NCBI GenBank assembly: GCA_030280995.1
Contig: JASXTE010000007.1
Span: 14,561,501-14,625,500 of the forward strand
Reading direction: 5' to 3'
DNA length: 64,000 nt
From: Hemileia vastatrix
Taxonomy: Eukaryota; Basidiomycota; Pucciniomycetes; Pucciniales; Zaghouaniaceae
Numbering within the stretch: the stretch's first letter is position 1; every line of letters begins with the position of its first letter. The notes below the pieces were generated by a model. The model ran no database searches, had not been told where the DNA came from, and saw only the letters and a list, made by a program, of their open reading frames with translations. The position numbers were made by a program, and so were the translations under genes. Shown piece after piece: positions 55,960 through 64,000 of the stretch.

Positions 55960-56910
55960 ATGAACTGCCCCACTCCCACACCTACGCCTCCACACCCTAA
56001 AGCGGATGGGGGAATGATCACGCGAAATTTTTCACAAACTTGCACGGCTTGTGAAAGCATGGAGTTTTTCTGTGTCGAAATTACGGCGACTCGAGGCCCT
56101 CACCAGAAATGCGAGTTTTGCCGTTGGCGACGAGTGGCGTGTGATGCGTTGACGAAGAACGCAGAGATCGAGAAGCAATTTACCAAGACCAAGTTTTGGG
56201 TAATCCCTAAAACCAAAGAGGTGGTCGAAGACATTTGGGATGTCTTGATTGAAGATGAACAATCGGTGGGGGAAAATGATAAGGAATTAAATAACGAGAT
56301 CTCAACCTGGGTAACCCAGGCCACGAGTTCAAAGTGAGGTGTCGAGGAAGAGGTTGACGAGTTGGTGGAGGAAGATGAAGATGAAGTCCCTGTTCCAGGG
56401 CGGGCACCCAAGAAACGACGGGTGGTCATCAAAGACAACGAGGAGGAGAGAGAGGCAGAGGTCGAAGTGGCGCCAAGGTTATTTTTAGAGCCTGACCCCA
56501 TCTTTGAGGTAAGTTTTAATTGTTATTTTTTAAGGATGAAGTTACTGATGAGTTATGTTTAGACATCGAATACCCTTGAAGAGCCGATTGGGGAGCCTGC
56601 GCCGGTTATACCAACTGAGGCAAACCCTCCGGCCACGGAAGTAGTTGAAGAACCTGAAGACACCCTGGACCAGGTGTGGTCAAAGAAACCTCGTCAAGGT
56701 CGACGAGTAAGGTTCGCGGAAGAATTATGTGGGAAGGTTGACACAATTATCGACGCTGCTTCCTTTGACTTGGCAGAGGAGCTCTTGGAGATGGGAGAGG
56801 TGGTTCCGGTAGGAGAGGAGGAGGTATTTGAGAAATGCAGGAAGGAGATAAGGGTAGTTTTGGAGAAAATGAAAAGATTGGTTAGAGAGAAATTAAAAGA
56901 AAAGATTTGA
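55960..56910 (+). pseudogene. Element 4 opposite-strand gene: Zn2Cys6-like protein, spliced, one stop
   Basis: Exon 1 is 55960-56508, exon 2 56563-56910, with a 54-nt intron (GTAAGT...GTTTAG); the join keeps frame and gives about 298 codons. Cysteines 28, 31, 38, 51, 54 and 61 give CX2CX6CX12CX2CX6C with a basic loop RWRRVAC, a good match to the fungal Zn2Cys6 consensus. Then come acidic stretches, a basic patch APKKRRV (possible nuclear signal), a Pro/Glu-rich part, KKPRQGRRVRF and a helical end. One in-frame TGA (56335) sits where CGA would read through. The usual role of such clusters is DNA binding in transcription factors; a role for the element is inference. Confidence 0.8.
56509..56562 (+). 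other. Intron of the element 4 opposite-strand gene
   Basis: 54 nt, GTAAGT donor, TTACTGATG branch-like region, GTTTAG acceptor, phase 0 on both sides. Confidence 0.8.
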
Positions 56911-57852
56911 AATGAAAAGGAGATGTAAAGAAGTAGAAAAAAATTTGTATTTTACTTTTATTTTATTTTATTTTATTTTATTTTTTATTGTAGGTGAATA
57001 TTATTAATTTTATAAGATTTGGGAGTGAGAGAAAAAGAAAAAAGAAGTTTAAAATAAAAAATTTTAGAATTTTAAAGAAGAAATTTAAAGAAAGAAAAAG
57101 GTTGTTTAATTGAAGGAAGTTTTAATGTTTTTAAAAGGAAAATTTTATGTAAGAAAAGAGAGAGAAAAAGAAACGGTTTTGTCATTGAGATGAGTTTGTT
57201 AAATTGAGGATTTAATGAAAGAAATTTTTTTTTTTAAAAAAAAAGAAATTTTAGTTGAAAAGAGAGGAAGAAGAAAGAAAAGAAAAAAACAGAATTTAGA
57301 ATTTAAGAGAATTTGAAAAGAAGAATTATTTGTTTCAAAGAATTATTATAGGGAGATTTAGAGGTTGAAGTTAAGTTCGAGGAAATGGTCGTGTCTTACA
57401 AGATTTGATGATTCGAAGGAAAGAAAGTTTTTAAAGAGAGAATAAATTTTTAGAAAAGAAATTTTTAAAGAGAATTTTACATTTAAGAAAAGAATGTATT
57501 TAAAGAATTGAAAAAAGAAAAGGAAGAAAATATTTAGAGAGATTTAAGAGTTTTTTTTTTAGTTTATTTTATTATTCATGTTTATTCTTTTTATTTTATT
57601 TTATTTTTATTTCTATTTTATTAATTATGTTTATTCTATTTATTTTATTTTATTTTATTTTTATTTTATTTCATTTTATTTTATTTAATTTTAATTTTGA
57701 TTATACTTTTAGTTGGTTTTGGAGAAAATTTTATAGAAGGAGAAGAATGAAAAAAGAAGAGAGAAAAAGAAAACAAGGCTAAGAAATTTAAGAGGTGTTT
57801 TAGATTTTAAAGAAAGAAAGAAAAAGAAAAGAAAATTTTAAATAAAGAAATT
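56911..57852. other. Purine-rich AT spacer in element 4, no gene
   Basis: The + strand is almost all A and G with T runs (aaagagagaaaaag type), with TTTTA repeats at about 56953-56990 and 57590-57690. It separates the 3' ends of the two opposing genes. Confidence 0.8.
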
Positions 57853-58185
57853 TTAAGGTTTTGGTTTTAAAGGATATTTCAAATGAAAAGATATTAGGAG
57901 TTCAGGGGCTTTAGAAACATTGATGGCTGGTTCCCAGGATGTTTTGTCTGAGTCATTGAGGAAGCCTTCCCATTCCACGAGGTATTGAAGTTTCCCCTTG
58001 CCTATTCTTGAATCAAGGATACCACTTACTTCCCACTCTAGATGATCTTCTACTTCGACCGGTTCCGGAGGGGGTTGGTTCTTGCCCGGGTATATTTCTC
58101 GAGCCAGTTCCAGGAGAGATACATGGAAAACAGGGTGAATCGCCTGCCATTTAGGAGGTAAATTGATATATGACTTAGGATCCAA
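57853..58185 (-). pseudogene. int: Element 4 integrase end with chromodomain
   Basis: Reads INLPPKWQAIHPVFHVSLLE, then chromodomain VSGILDSRIGKGKLQYLVEW, EGF and TSWEP (aromatic cage residues present), about 110 residues. The frame to the core integrase is broken near 58200, where about 50 bases with GTATAT...TTTCAG look either like an insertion or a small intron. Confidence 0.9.
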
Positions 58186-58218
58186 TCCATCTGTACCTGA
58201 AATGGGCCCACATAGAGA

Positions 58219-59472
58219 TTAGAAATTATATACAAAAATAATGAATCTTTCAAACAAGCGCTTTTCAGCCAGTTTCTTTGATGGTCTTGTTGTTAGAATG
58301 TTTCGTGCGTCAAGCCATACTTTGTCACCTGGTTTAAAGGAAGGAGCAGATTGTCGATGTTTGTCGGCCTGTTCCTTGTATCTTCGAATCGCTGATTCCA
58401 AATTTGTTTTAATTTCTTCTTGGAGTCGTGATATAGTTAAAAGATAATGTTCCGCAGGATGATTAGTTCCTACATGGATTGAGTTGAATTGAGGATGTCG
58501 TCCATAAATGGTTTCGAAGGGAGATTGTCGTGTCGAAGAATGAGTCAAGTTATTATAAGCAAATTCGGCCAATGGTAACCATGTGGTCCAATCGTCTTGT
58601 TGGTAACTGACATACATTCGAAGATATTGTTCGAGGATTTGGTTAACTCTTTCTGTTTGACCATCGGTTTCAGGGTGATAGGCCATGGAGAGATTCGTCG
58701 TGATATTGAGTTGTCGACACAGTTGGGTCCAGAATGTGGATACAAACAATGAGCCTCTATCTGAAATAATATCATTTGGTAAGCTGTGTTTAGAAAATAC
58801 ATATTCTAGAAACAATTTTGACAAATCTTCTGCTGTAGCAGTAGTAGTGGTTTTAATAAAAATAGACATTTTTGAAAATCTATCTACTATTACTAATATA
58901 GCATCAAAATCATTAGAAATAGGAAGTTGAGAAATGAAATCCATCGATAAAGATTCCCAAGGTTTAGAGGGAATAGGAAGTGGTTGAAGCAACCCATGCT
59001 TTTGGTGATGGGGAGCCTTATTCCTATTACATTTGTAACAAGCTTTTATATAGGCCTTGATTTCCCTGGTCATACCTGGCCTGAAGAAATCCCTCGCTAT
59101 TAACTGGTAGGTTTTATCAACCCCAAAATGACCAGCTAATGGAGAATCATGCCAACTGTTGAAAATCCATAATTTTATCTCATTGTTGTCGGGTATGACT
59201 ACTCTACCTTCGAAGACTAATAGACCTGATTCAATACTAAATCTTTTGGCCCCTTGCTTCGAGAGTATTTTATCTTTTAACCCTAAACAATATTCGTCCT
59301 TCGACTGAGCTTTGAGGATGTTGGATAGTGGATTTCGAAAAGATTGAATTGTCATCGAATTAAGTTGATGAGTCGTTAACATTGATTCGTTGAAGATTGA
59401 TTGCACATTTGCTGGGTTCTTATCAGCAAATGCGTCCCCCCGCTGTGGGTAAACGTCGTCCCGACGTGACAA
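58219..59472 (-). pseudogene. int: Element 4 integrase core
   Basis: 417-residue open section. HHCC: HDSPLAGHFGVDKT and CYKCNRNK; catalytic D (SMDFISQLP), D (ISDRGSLF) and E (TDGQTERVNQ). Then FAYNNLTHSSTRQSPFE and PGDKVWLDARNI. A TGA at 59488 in place of TGG (PGKN-W-IVPDILSR) cuts it from RNase H. Confidence 0.93.
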
Positions 59473-59487
59473 GATATCTGGGACAAT

Positions 59488-60110
59488 TCAGTTTTTTCCT
59501 GGGTGATAGGAAATAGAGAAAGAAAATTCAGACAAAAATTCAGCCCACCTGGCTTGACGCCTGGTTAACACTTTAGAAGACATGAAGTATTTCAAAGCAT
59601 TATGATCTGTTAAGATTTGAAAAGGACTATCTAGGCTGAGAAGAAAAGAATGCCATTTTTTAAGACAATGGATAATAGCTAAAAGCTCTTTGCCATGAAT
59701 TTCATAAATTAATTCTGCGGCTATGAGTTTGCGTGACTCAAAAGCAACAGGATGAAACAAATTTGTTCAGGATTTAATTGGGAGATGACCCCTGCAATAG
59801 CATAATTGCTCGCATCCGTCTCAACTATTGTCGAGGCAGAAGGATCAAAATGTCGAAGAATTGGGGCTGTGGTGAACGCCGTTTTTAGTGCTTTGAATTC
59901 CTTTCGTGCTGTAGAAGTAAAAACAAAAGGAATATCTTTTCTAAGAAGAGAAGTAAGATTGGAAATAGTTTTAGAGTAATCTTTAATAAATCTTCTATAG
60001 AAGTTTGCAAAACCCAAAAATCCTTGGAGTGATTTAATGTTTTTGGGCTCAGGCCATTCCAGGATTTTCTGGACTTTCTTGTTATCCATGACTAAACCGT
60101 CAGTGGACAA
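59488..60110 (-). pseudogene. pol: Element 4 RT end and RNase H
   Basis: 59721-60110 reads FLGFANFYRRFIKDYSK, and RNase H start VETDASNYAIAGVISQ. A frameshift near 59758 leads to 59488-59760 ([39 protein letters not shown]). Active-site D, E, D are present. Confidence 0.92.
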
Positions 60111-60658
60111 TGAAAAACCAAAAAAATCAATTGATTTGAGGTGGAATTCGCATTTATTATGCTTGGCGTAGAGACCATGATCTCAAAGACGATTTAGGAC
60201 CTGTTGAACATGATGAATATGTTCATCTAGTGTTTTCGAGAATATTAAAATATCATCTAAATAGACGACTACAAAGTGTTCAACAACATCTTGAAAGATA
60301 TCATTAACAAAAGTTTGAAAAGTTGAAGGTGCGTTACATAATCCAAAAGGCATAACTAAATATTCAAAACTACCAAATCTAGTGCGCATTGCAGTCAGTG
60401 GTTCATGACCTTCCGCAATGCGAATCAGATTGTAAGCGCCTCTAAGATCAATTTTAGGAAAGAAATTAGCACCATTGAAAAGGGTAAGAAGTAATGACAT
60501 AGGAGGAACAGGATATGCATTCTTCTTCGTGACTGTGTTGAGCTTTCTATAGTCAACACACAACCTAAGACTACCGTCCTTCTTTTTTACAAAGAGGACA
60601 GGGGAGCCAGTTGGAGATTTACTGGCTCTGATAAACCTTTGGCTACATTCTCTGCAAT
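60111..60658 (-). pseudogene. pol: Element 4 reverse transcriptase
   Basis: 60183-60563 holds [44 protein letters not shown] and YLDD in [17 protein letters not shown] at 60181-60183 stands for CGA (RL-R-DHGLYAKHNKCEF). Upstream a TAA (60656-60658, LQD-stop-IAEN) and a 1-base loss near 60625 separate it from protease. Confidence 0.93.
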
Positions 60659-61539
60659 TTAGTCTTGAAGAACTTGAGATTCGTCCTTCGATAAAGAATA
60701 GACAGGACCTGCCGGAGGTACTGGGCCTATTAACTCTATTTGATGATTGTAGGGTCGATGAGGTGGTAACTTATCGGCCCTACAGATTGAGAAAACATCG
60801 AGGAAATCATGGTAGATTTCTGGTAGAGTTGATTTAATGGCTTCAACGTTGATTTGGTCGTCCTCTTCATCTTTGAGAGAATCTGTCGAGGGGATACCTG
60901 TATTGAGAGAGCAGAATTCGATTACTTCGAGGCAATTTAAATCCTCTTCGAGTGAAGTCATCGAGCTAGAAGGGTTAGCCAATTGCTCATTTAGAGAAGG
61001 ATCAGATGCTTGCAAGTCATCTGGCAGAGACTTGTCCTCTAGAAGGACGTTGTCAGGCGGGTTGTTTAACTCCCTATTGACCTGCATTGAAGAATCAGAA
61101 ATATACTTAGATCGTGGGGTGATCAATCCCTTAGTCCAATCAATTTTGGGATTCCAATGCGTTAAAAAGTCATGGCCAATAATGGTATCGTCCATCCTTG
61201 GGGCGTCCAAGACTGATAATTCCCACTCGAAGGGAGGAAAGTTTGAAAAGTTGAAAACCCATAAAACTTTCTTCCTTACCCAATATTTGGGTTCCTCTGA
61301 TTTGACCAAATAGATTGGAGTTCGATCGATATCTTTAAATGTTAGTTGAAGCTTCTCGGCAAAAGATAAACTATTAAAAGAAATTGAAGCTCCAGAGTCT
61401 ATAAGACAACTGAAGGGGATATCCTCCTTAAAAAGAATGAATCTCAAGTGGTTTAAGGCAACTCCAGTCCTTAAGACATGGAGGTTCTGTGCACTGGGAG
61501 AGATAAGATAGTTTGCTTTGCACACAAGTAACTTATCTA
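60659..61539 (-). CDS. pol: Element 4 protease and linker, reached by -1 frameshift
   Basis: Open from the frameshift site through [15 protein letters not shown]. Retropepsin loop [14 protein letters not shown] near 61385-61430, then [13 protein letters not shown], an acidic linker and the entry to RT ([25 protein letters not shown]). It ends at a premature TAA. The start is set by the -1 shift, not by an ATG. Confidence 0.88.
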
Positions 61540-62727
61540 CTAGTTTTTTGACTTCGAACTAGTACCTTCTCTTTCCTTCAACTTTACACAGTCTTCCAAC
61601 TTGTGCTTACCCCCACAATACATACATAACCCATTATCTGCTCGTCTCTTCCTCTCAGCTTCTTTAAGTTCCCCTTTAGGATCCAGTACTTTGCTGATAT
61701 TGCCTGGGGTCGAGACTTTTGGTCGAGGTTTATCCTTTCCCTTATTGGGTTTGGATTGAGTCGAGGAGGATTGATTTGGTTGTGGGTGTGAAGAAGGTCC
61801 CGATTTAAAATTTAGGCCTTGAGATTTGTTGGCATATTGACGATGTTGAAGTTGTCCTTGATAAACGCCGTCAAGTTCGAGGGTTCGATCCATTAAATCC
61901 GTTAAAGTAGTCATCTTCTGACCGTGAAGATTTAATTGATCTAGAATCCTCGAAGGAAGTCCTTTCTTGAAATGATACTTAAGGGCAGCATCATTCCAAC
62001 CTACTCGAGTTTGAAGTGCTCTGAAGTTTGATATATATTCAGAGGCTTTACCATTATCACTCATGCGAAGAAAATCAAGTTCAATTTCCGCGTTGTCCGT
62101 TTCATTAGGTTCCCCAAACAATGTAAAAAGTTGATCTTCGAACTTTTCCCAATTATTGATAAGTAAGTGGGTTTCTGTCGAAGAAAGCATGAGTAGATAA
62201 GGTTCGAACCATCTTGCTGCTTTCCTGGCTAGGAATGAAGAAGCGTAAACAACCTTTGATCGGTTGCTGTTAAAGGTTCGAGGGTCATTATTTAACAGTA
62301 GCTTGCAGGTTTGCAAGAAGGGTCGCAATCTGTCGGGGTGATCTCCGTCGAATTTGTCAGGAGATTTCATAGAAGGAGTTTTGAACTTAGATCCCTCTGA
62401 GGACGTTGGATTTGAAAGGGTTTTCATGAAAAGTCTCATGAAATCTTCCAGAGAGTTAGATGGTCCAGGTTCTGAGGATTGGCCAGAAGGGTGATTGGCA
62501 GGGGCGGATGGTGCCTCGTGCATTGTATCCTCTCCTTCTTTTTTGTCACTAGAATCCTCAAAATCTTGTGGGATGTCTTCTACAGATTGAACTGAATGTT
62601 GCCGTTCCCTAAGGCCGAGTGGTTCCAAAGAGTGAGTGCGGGAAACAGACCTTGTGGCTGTTGGCCTGCCTCTAGCGCGAGCTCTAGTAGTAGCGCCCGT
62701 AGGAGGAGTGCGTTGAACAGGTGCCAT
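61540..62727 (-). CDS. gag: Element 4 gag
   Basis: Intact 395-residue gag with no lesion. The N-terminus is basic and then acidic. The capsid has KFDGDHPDRLRPFLQTC, ARWFEPYL, NNWEKFEDQLFTLFGEPNE and FLRMSDNGKASEYISNFRAL; the C-terminus is basic, with a knuckle CMYCGGKHKLEDC (CX2CX3HX4C, one residue shorter than usual). The ATG is 71 bases from the 5' LTR. It ends with two stops, TAG TAG, right after the slippery heptamer. Confidence 0.93.
   Translation of the reverse strand: MAPVQRTPPTGATTRARARGRPTATRSVSRTHSLEPLGLRERQHSVQSVEDIPQDFEDSSDKKEGEDTMHEAPSAPANHPSGQSSEPGPSNSLEDFMRLFMKTLSNPTSSEGSKFKTPSMKSPDKFDGDHPDRLRPFLQTCKLLLNNDPRTFNSNRSKVVYASSFLARKAARWFEPYLLMLSSTETHLLINNWEKFEDQLFTLFGEPNETDNAEIELDFLRMSDNGKASEYISNFRALQTRVGWNDAALKYHFKKGLPSRILDQLNLHGQKMTTLTDLMDRTLELDGVYQGQLQHRQYANKSQGLNFKSGPSSHPQPNQSSSTQSKPNKGKDKPRPKVSTPGNISKVLDPKGELKEAERKRRADNGLCMYCGGKHKLEDCVKLKEREGTSSKSKN
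61543..61549 (-). promoter_or_regulatory. Programmed -1 frameshift heptamer A AAA AAC
   Basis: In the gag frame the codons are TCA AAA AAC TAG TAG. A slip by -1 on A-AAA-AAC reads CTA GTA GAT and enters the protease frame. This heptamer is an established strong -1 slippery site in retroviruses. I did not fold the sequence after it. Confidence 0.8.
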
Positions 62728-62783
62728 TTAAAATTTTAGAAACACCTAAAAGGATGTAGTAGTGCAAAGAATGAGAACTACAG

Positions 62784-62797
62784 AGAATTAAATTATA
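62784..62797 (-). other. Self-priming binding site of element 4
   Basis: One base from the 5' LTR, the RNA reads TATAATTTAATTCT, the exact complement of AGAATTAAATTATA in the LTR (63124-63137). That LTR stretch begins 36 bases after the TATA box (63167-63173), where the RNA should start. No tRNA-type TGG site is present. This is the Tf1-type arrangement. Confidence 0.75.
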
Positions 62798-62798
62798 C

Positions 62799-63570
62799 TG
62801 TCACCGGACGACCTACGCACAAGGTCGAGGATGTTCCTGAAATTGAGATGAGGGATTTAGAAACTTCTTCGAAGCACAGAGAAATGATTCGAGGAAATGG
62901 TTGGAAGGTCACTCGAAGTAAGAGCTACAGGTTCGAGGTTTGTTCGAGAAGAATTATAAACTAGTTTCAAAGGTAATAGGAATTCTTAAGATCTCATGAA
63001 GGGTTGGAAACTCAATAATCAAAGATTTAGGATTTAGAAATGAATATTGAGAAAATAAAAGAAAGATACAATAAAAATGATTTTAACTTTAAAGATTTAC
63101 CACTATTAATGTAAATATGATTTTATAATTTAATTCTAAGGAATATTGAACCAAATACCCAACCCCTTTTATATCCTTTGTTCCTCCTGGCATTGACCTC
63201 CCTTCCATCGCACCATTCCCATTCCATTGACCATTACTAACATACACTAAGACCCTCTTCACTAAATATCCGTCCATGCTCAATTTACCCCTTTTTAATT
63301 AATTAACAAAACTTTAATGAAAACTACTACTGTACTATTTCGTTGAACCTAGCGCTGTGCGTCGCTTATTGAAAAGGACTAAGGCACCCTATTGGGAGAT
63401 TGACTAATTTAGATTTAGAGTTTAGACTAGTGCAGTTAAATAGTAAGTACACAAAGGAAAATCGCAGTTGCTATGGAGAATTGCTTTCTGCGCTTCGAGT
63501 ATAGATTTAGGACTCGATATTATTGCTTTAATGAGCTGCTTTCGCCTCAAGTGTCACGTGGCGCGTGACA
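62799..63570 (-). repeat. 5' LTR of element 4, 772 bp
   Basis: Same length as the 3' LTR, with about 18-19 mismatches, ten of which are CG against TG or CA. TATA box (minus strand TATAAAA) at 63167-63173. The hairpin end TGTCACG/CGTGACA is kept at 63552-63570. Confidence 0.95.
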
Positions 63571-64000
63571 GCCTGAAGCGGCCTGACCACCCCAAATCCA
63601 GAAAAACCACCAAAAACACCCAAACTACTTAGAACTACTAAAACCCTTAAAACACATAATTACACTACAACAACATTATAACATGAAATGTAGAGAAGAT
63701 TCTGCTCTTTCCAATGGTACTAAGCACTTAACCCTAAGACATAATGTGAGCCCAAAAAACACAAAAACAAAATTCATCAGCAATCTTTTCTAAAAATGAA
63801 AAGTGAGAATTTGTCCCCCAAATACTTATGCTATGGAAAATTTCCCCTTATCATAAAATATAGAAGAAAACCAGGGATATCCAATTGTAGCCACCATATC
63901 CCCATAGTCCTAATATTCACTGCGTAATTCCAGAAAAATACCCAGTTATTTGAAACAATGCCATTTAAGGAATACCAAGATACCACCAAAAAAACCAAAA
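63571..64000 (-). repeat. Family 3 LTR 3c, right part, with GCCTG duplication
   Basis: 63571-63575 is the target duplication. From there the sequence follows 30000-30400 of the 3b LTR (GAAGCGGCC ... ACCACTAAAAACACC) to the window end. No gene. Confidence 0.88.

Larger units (their letters stand above)
55078..63570 (-). mobile_element. Element 4, Ty3/gypsy chromovirus with opposite-strand gene
   Basis: Complete 8493-bp element: two 772-bp LTRs, target duplication GCCTG, gag, protease, RT, RNase H, integrase and chromodomain on the - strand, and a Zn2Cys6-like gene on the + strand next to the 3' LTR. Pol has about five lesions. The LTRs differ at about 18-19 places. The C-terminal chromodomain and self-priming signal place it with Tf1/sushi-type fungal chromoviruses. 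Confidence 0.95.

Noticed and set aside
58186..58250. Calling a definite intron in the integrase of element 4
   Set aside because: GTATAT...TTTCAG is present, but the flanking protein alignment is not clear enough to tell an intron from a small insertion.

Overview
This 64 kb window looks like a block of nested LTR retrotransposons from a fungal genome, and I found no host gene in it. Three things point to a fungus, most likely a basidiomycete (inference). The coding parts carry short 50-76 nt GT-AG introns. The pol proteins resemble fungal Ty3/gypsy lineages, including a Tf1/sushi-type chromovirus. Three open frames encode Zn2Cys6-like cysteine clusters, a fungal-specific fold. The sequence is AT-rich and most coding frames are broken.

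Element names used here. Family 1 (sense-strand LTR starts TGTCAGCCAGG): 1a at 1-8488 (+), 1b in pieces from 36275 to 53174 (-), 1c at 37995-47705 (-), and solo LTR 1s at 48100-48909. Family 2 (LTR starts TGTCAGCCTGTATA, about 1.5 kb): 2a at 8489-17280 (-), 2b at 30926-36274 (-, gag only), and solo LTR 2s at 45951-47530. Family 3 (sense LTR starts TGTGGTCTTCC and ends GTCTACA, about 1.09 kb): 3a at 17281-28386 (-), 3b at 29375-30825 (-), solo LTR 3s at 34675-35762 (+), 3d fragment at 53175-54465 (+), and LTR 3c at 54466-64000, split by element 4. Family 4 is one complete chromovirus at 55078-63570 (-). A Ty1/copia remnant lies at about 28571-29374.

Nesting order. 1a sits in the 3' LTR of 2a, and 2a sits in the 3' LTR of 3a. 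3b sits in the copia RNase H. 2b abuts the RNase H of 1b and is itself split by 3s. 1c sits in the protease of 1b (duplication ACCAG), 2s in the 5' LTR of 1c (ATTAC), and 1s in the gag of 1b (GTCTA). 1b abuts 3d, 3c starts inside 3d, and element 4 sits in the 3c LTR (GCCTG).

How the genes work together. Families 1 and 2 share one plan: a tiny first exon, a short intron, ORF1 (coiled coil plus Pro/Gln-rich tail) ending Trp-stop, then a gag-pol ORF2 in the -1 frame with capsid, a CX2CX7HXC knuckle, protease, RT, RNase H and an integrase whose tail has an AT-hook and a chromodomain-like end. A GT...AG segment of exactly 58 nt lies at the ORF1/ORF2 junction in all five copies. Families 3 and 4 carry extra genes on the strand opposite gag-pol, between integrase and 3' LTR, that encode Zn2Cys6-like proteins. 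Family 3 also has repeated hairpins with compensated arms after these genes. Element 4 has a canonical -1 frameshift heptamer between gag and pol and a 14-nt self-complementarity placed as expected for Tf1-like self-priming.
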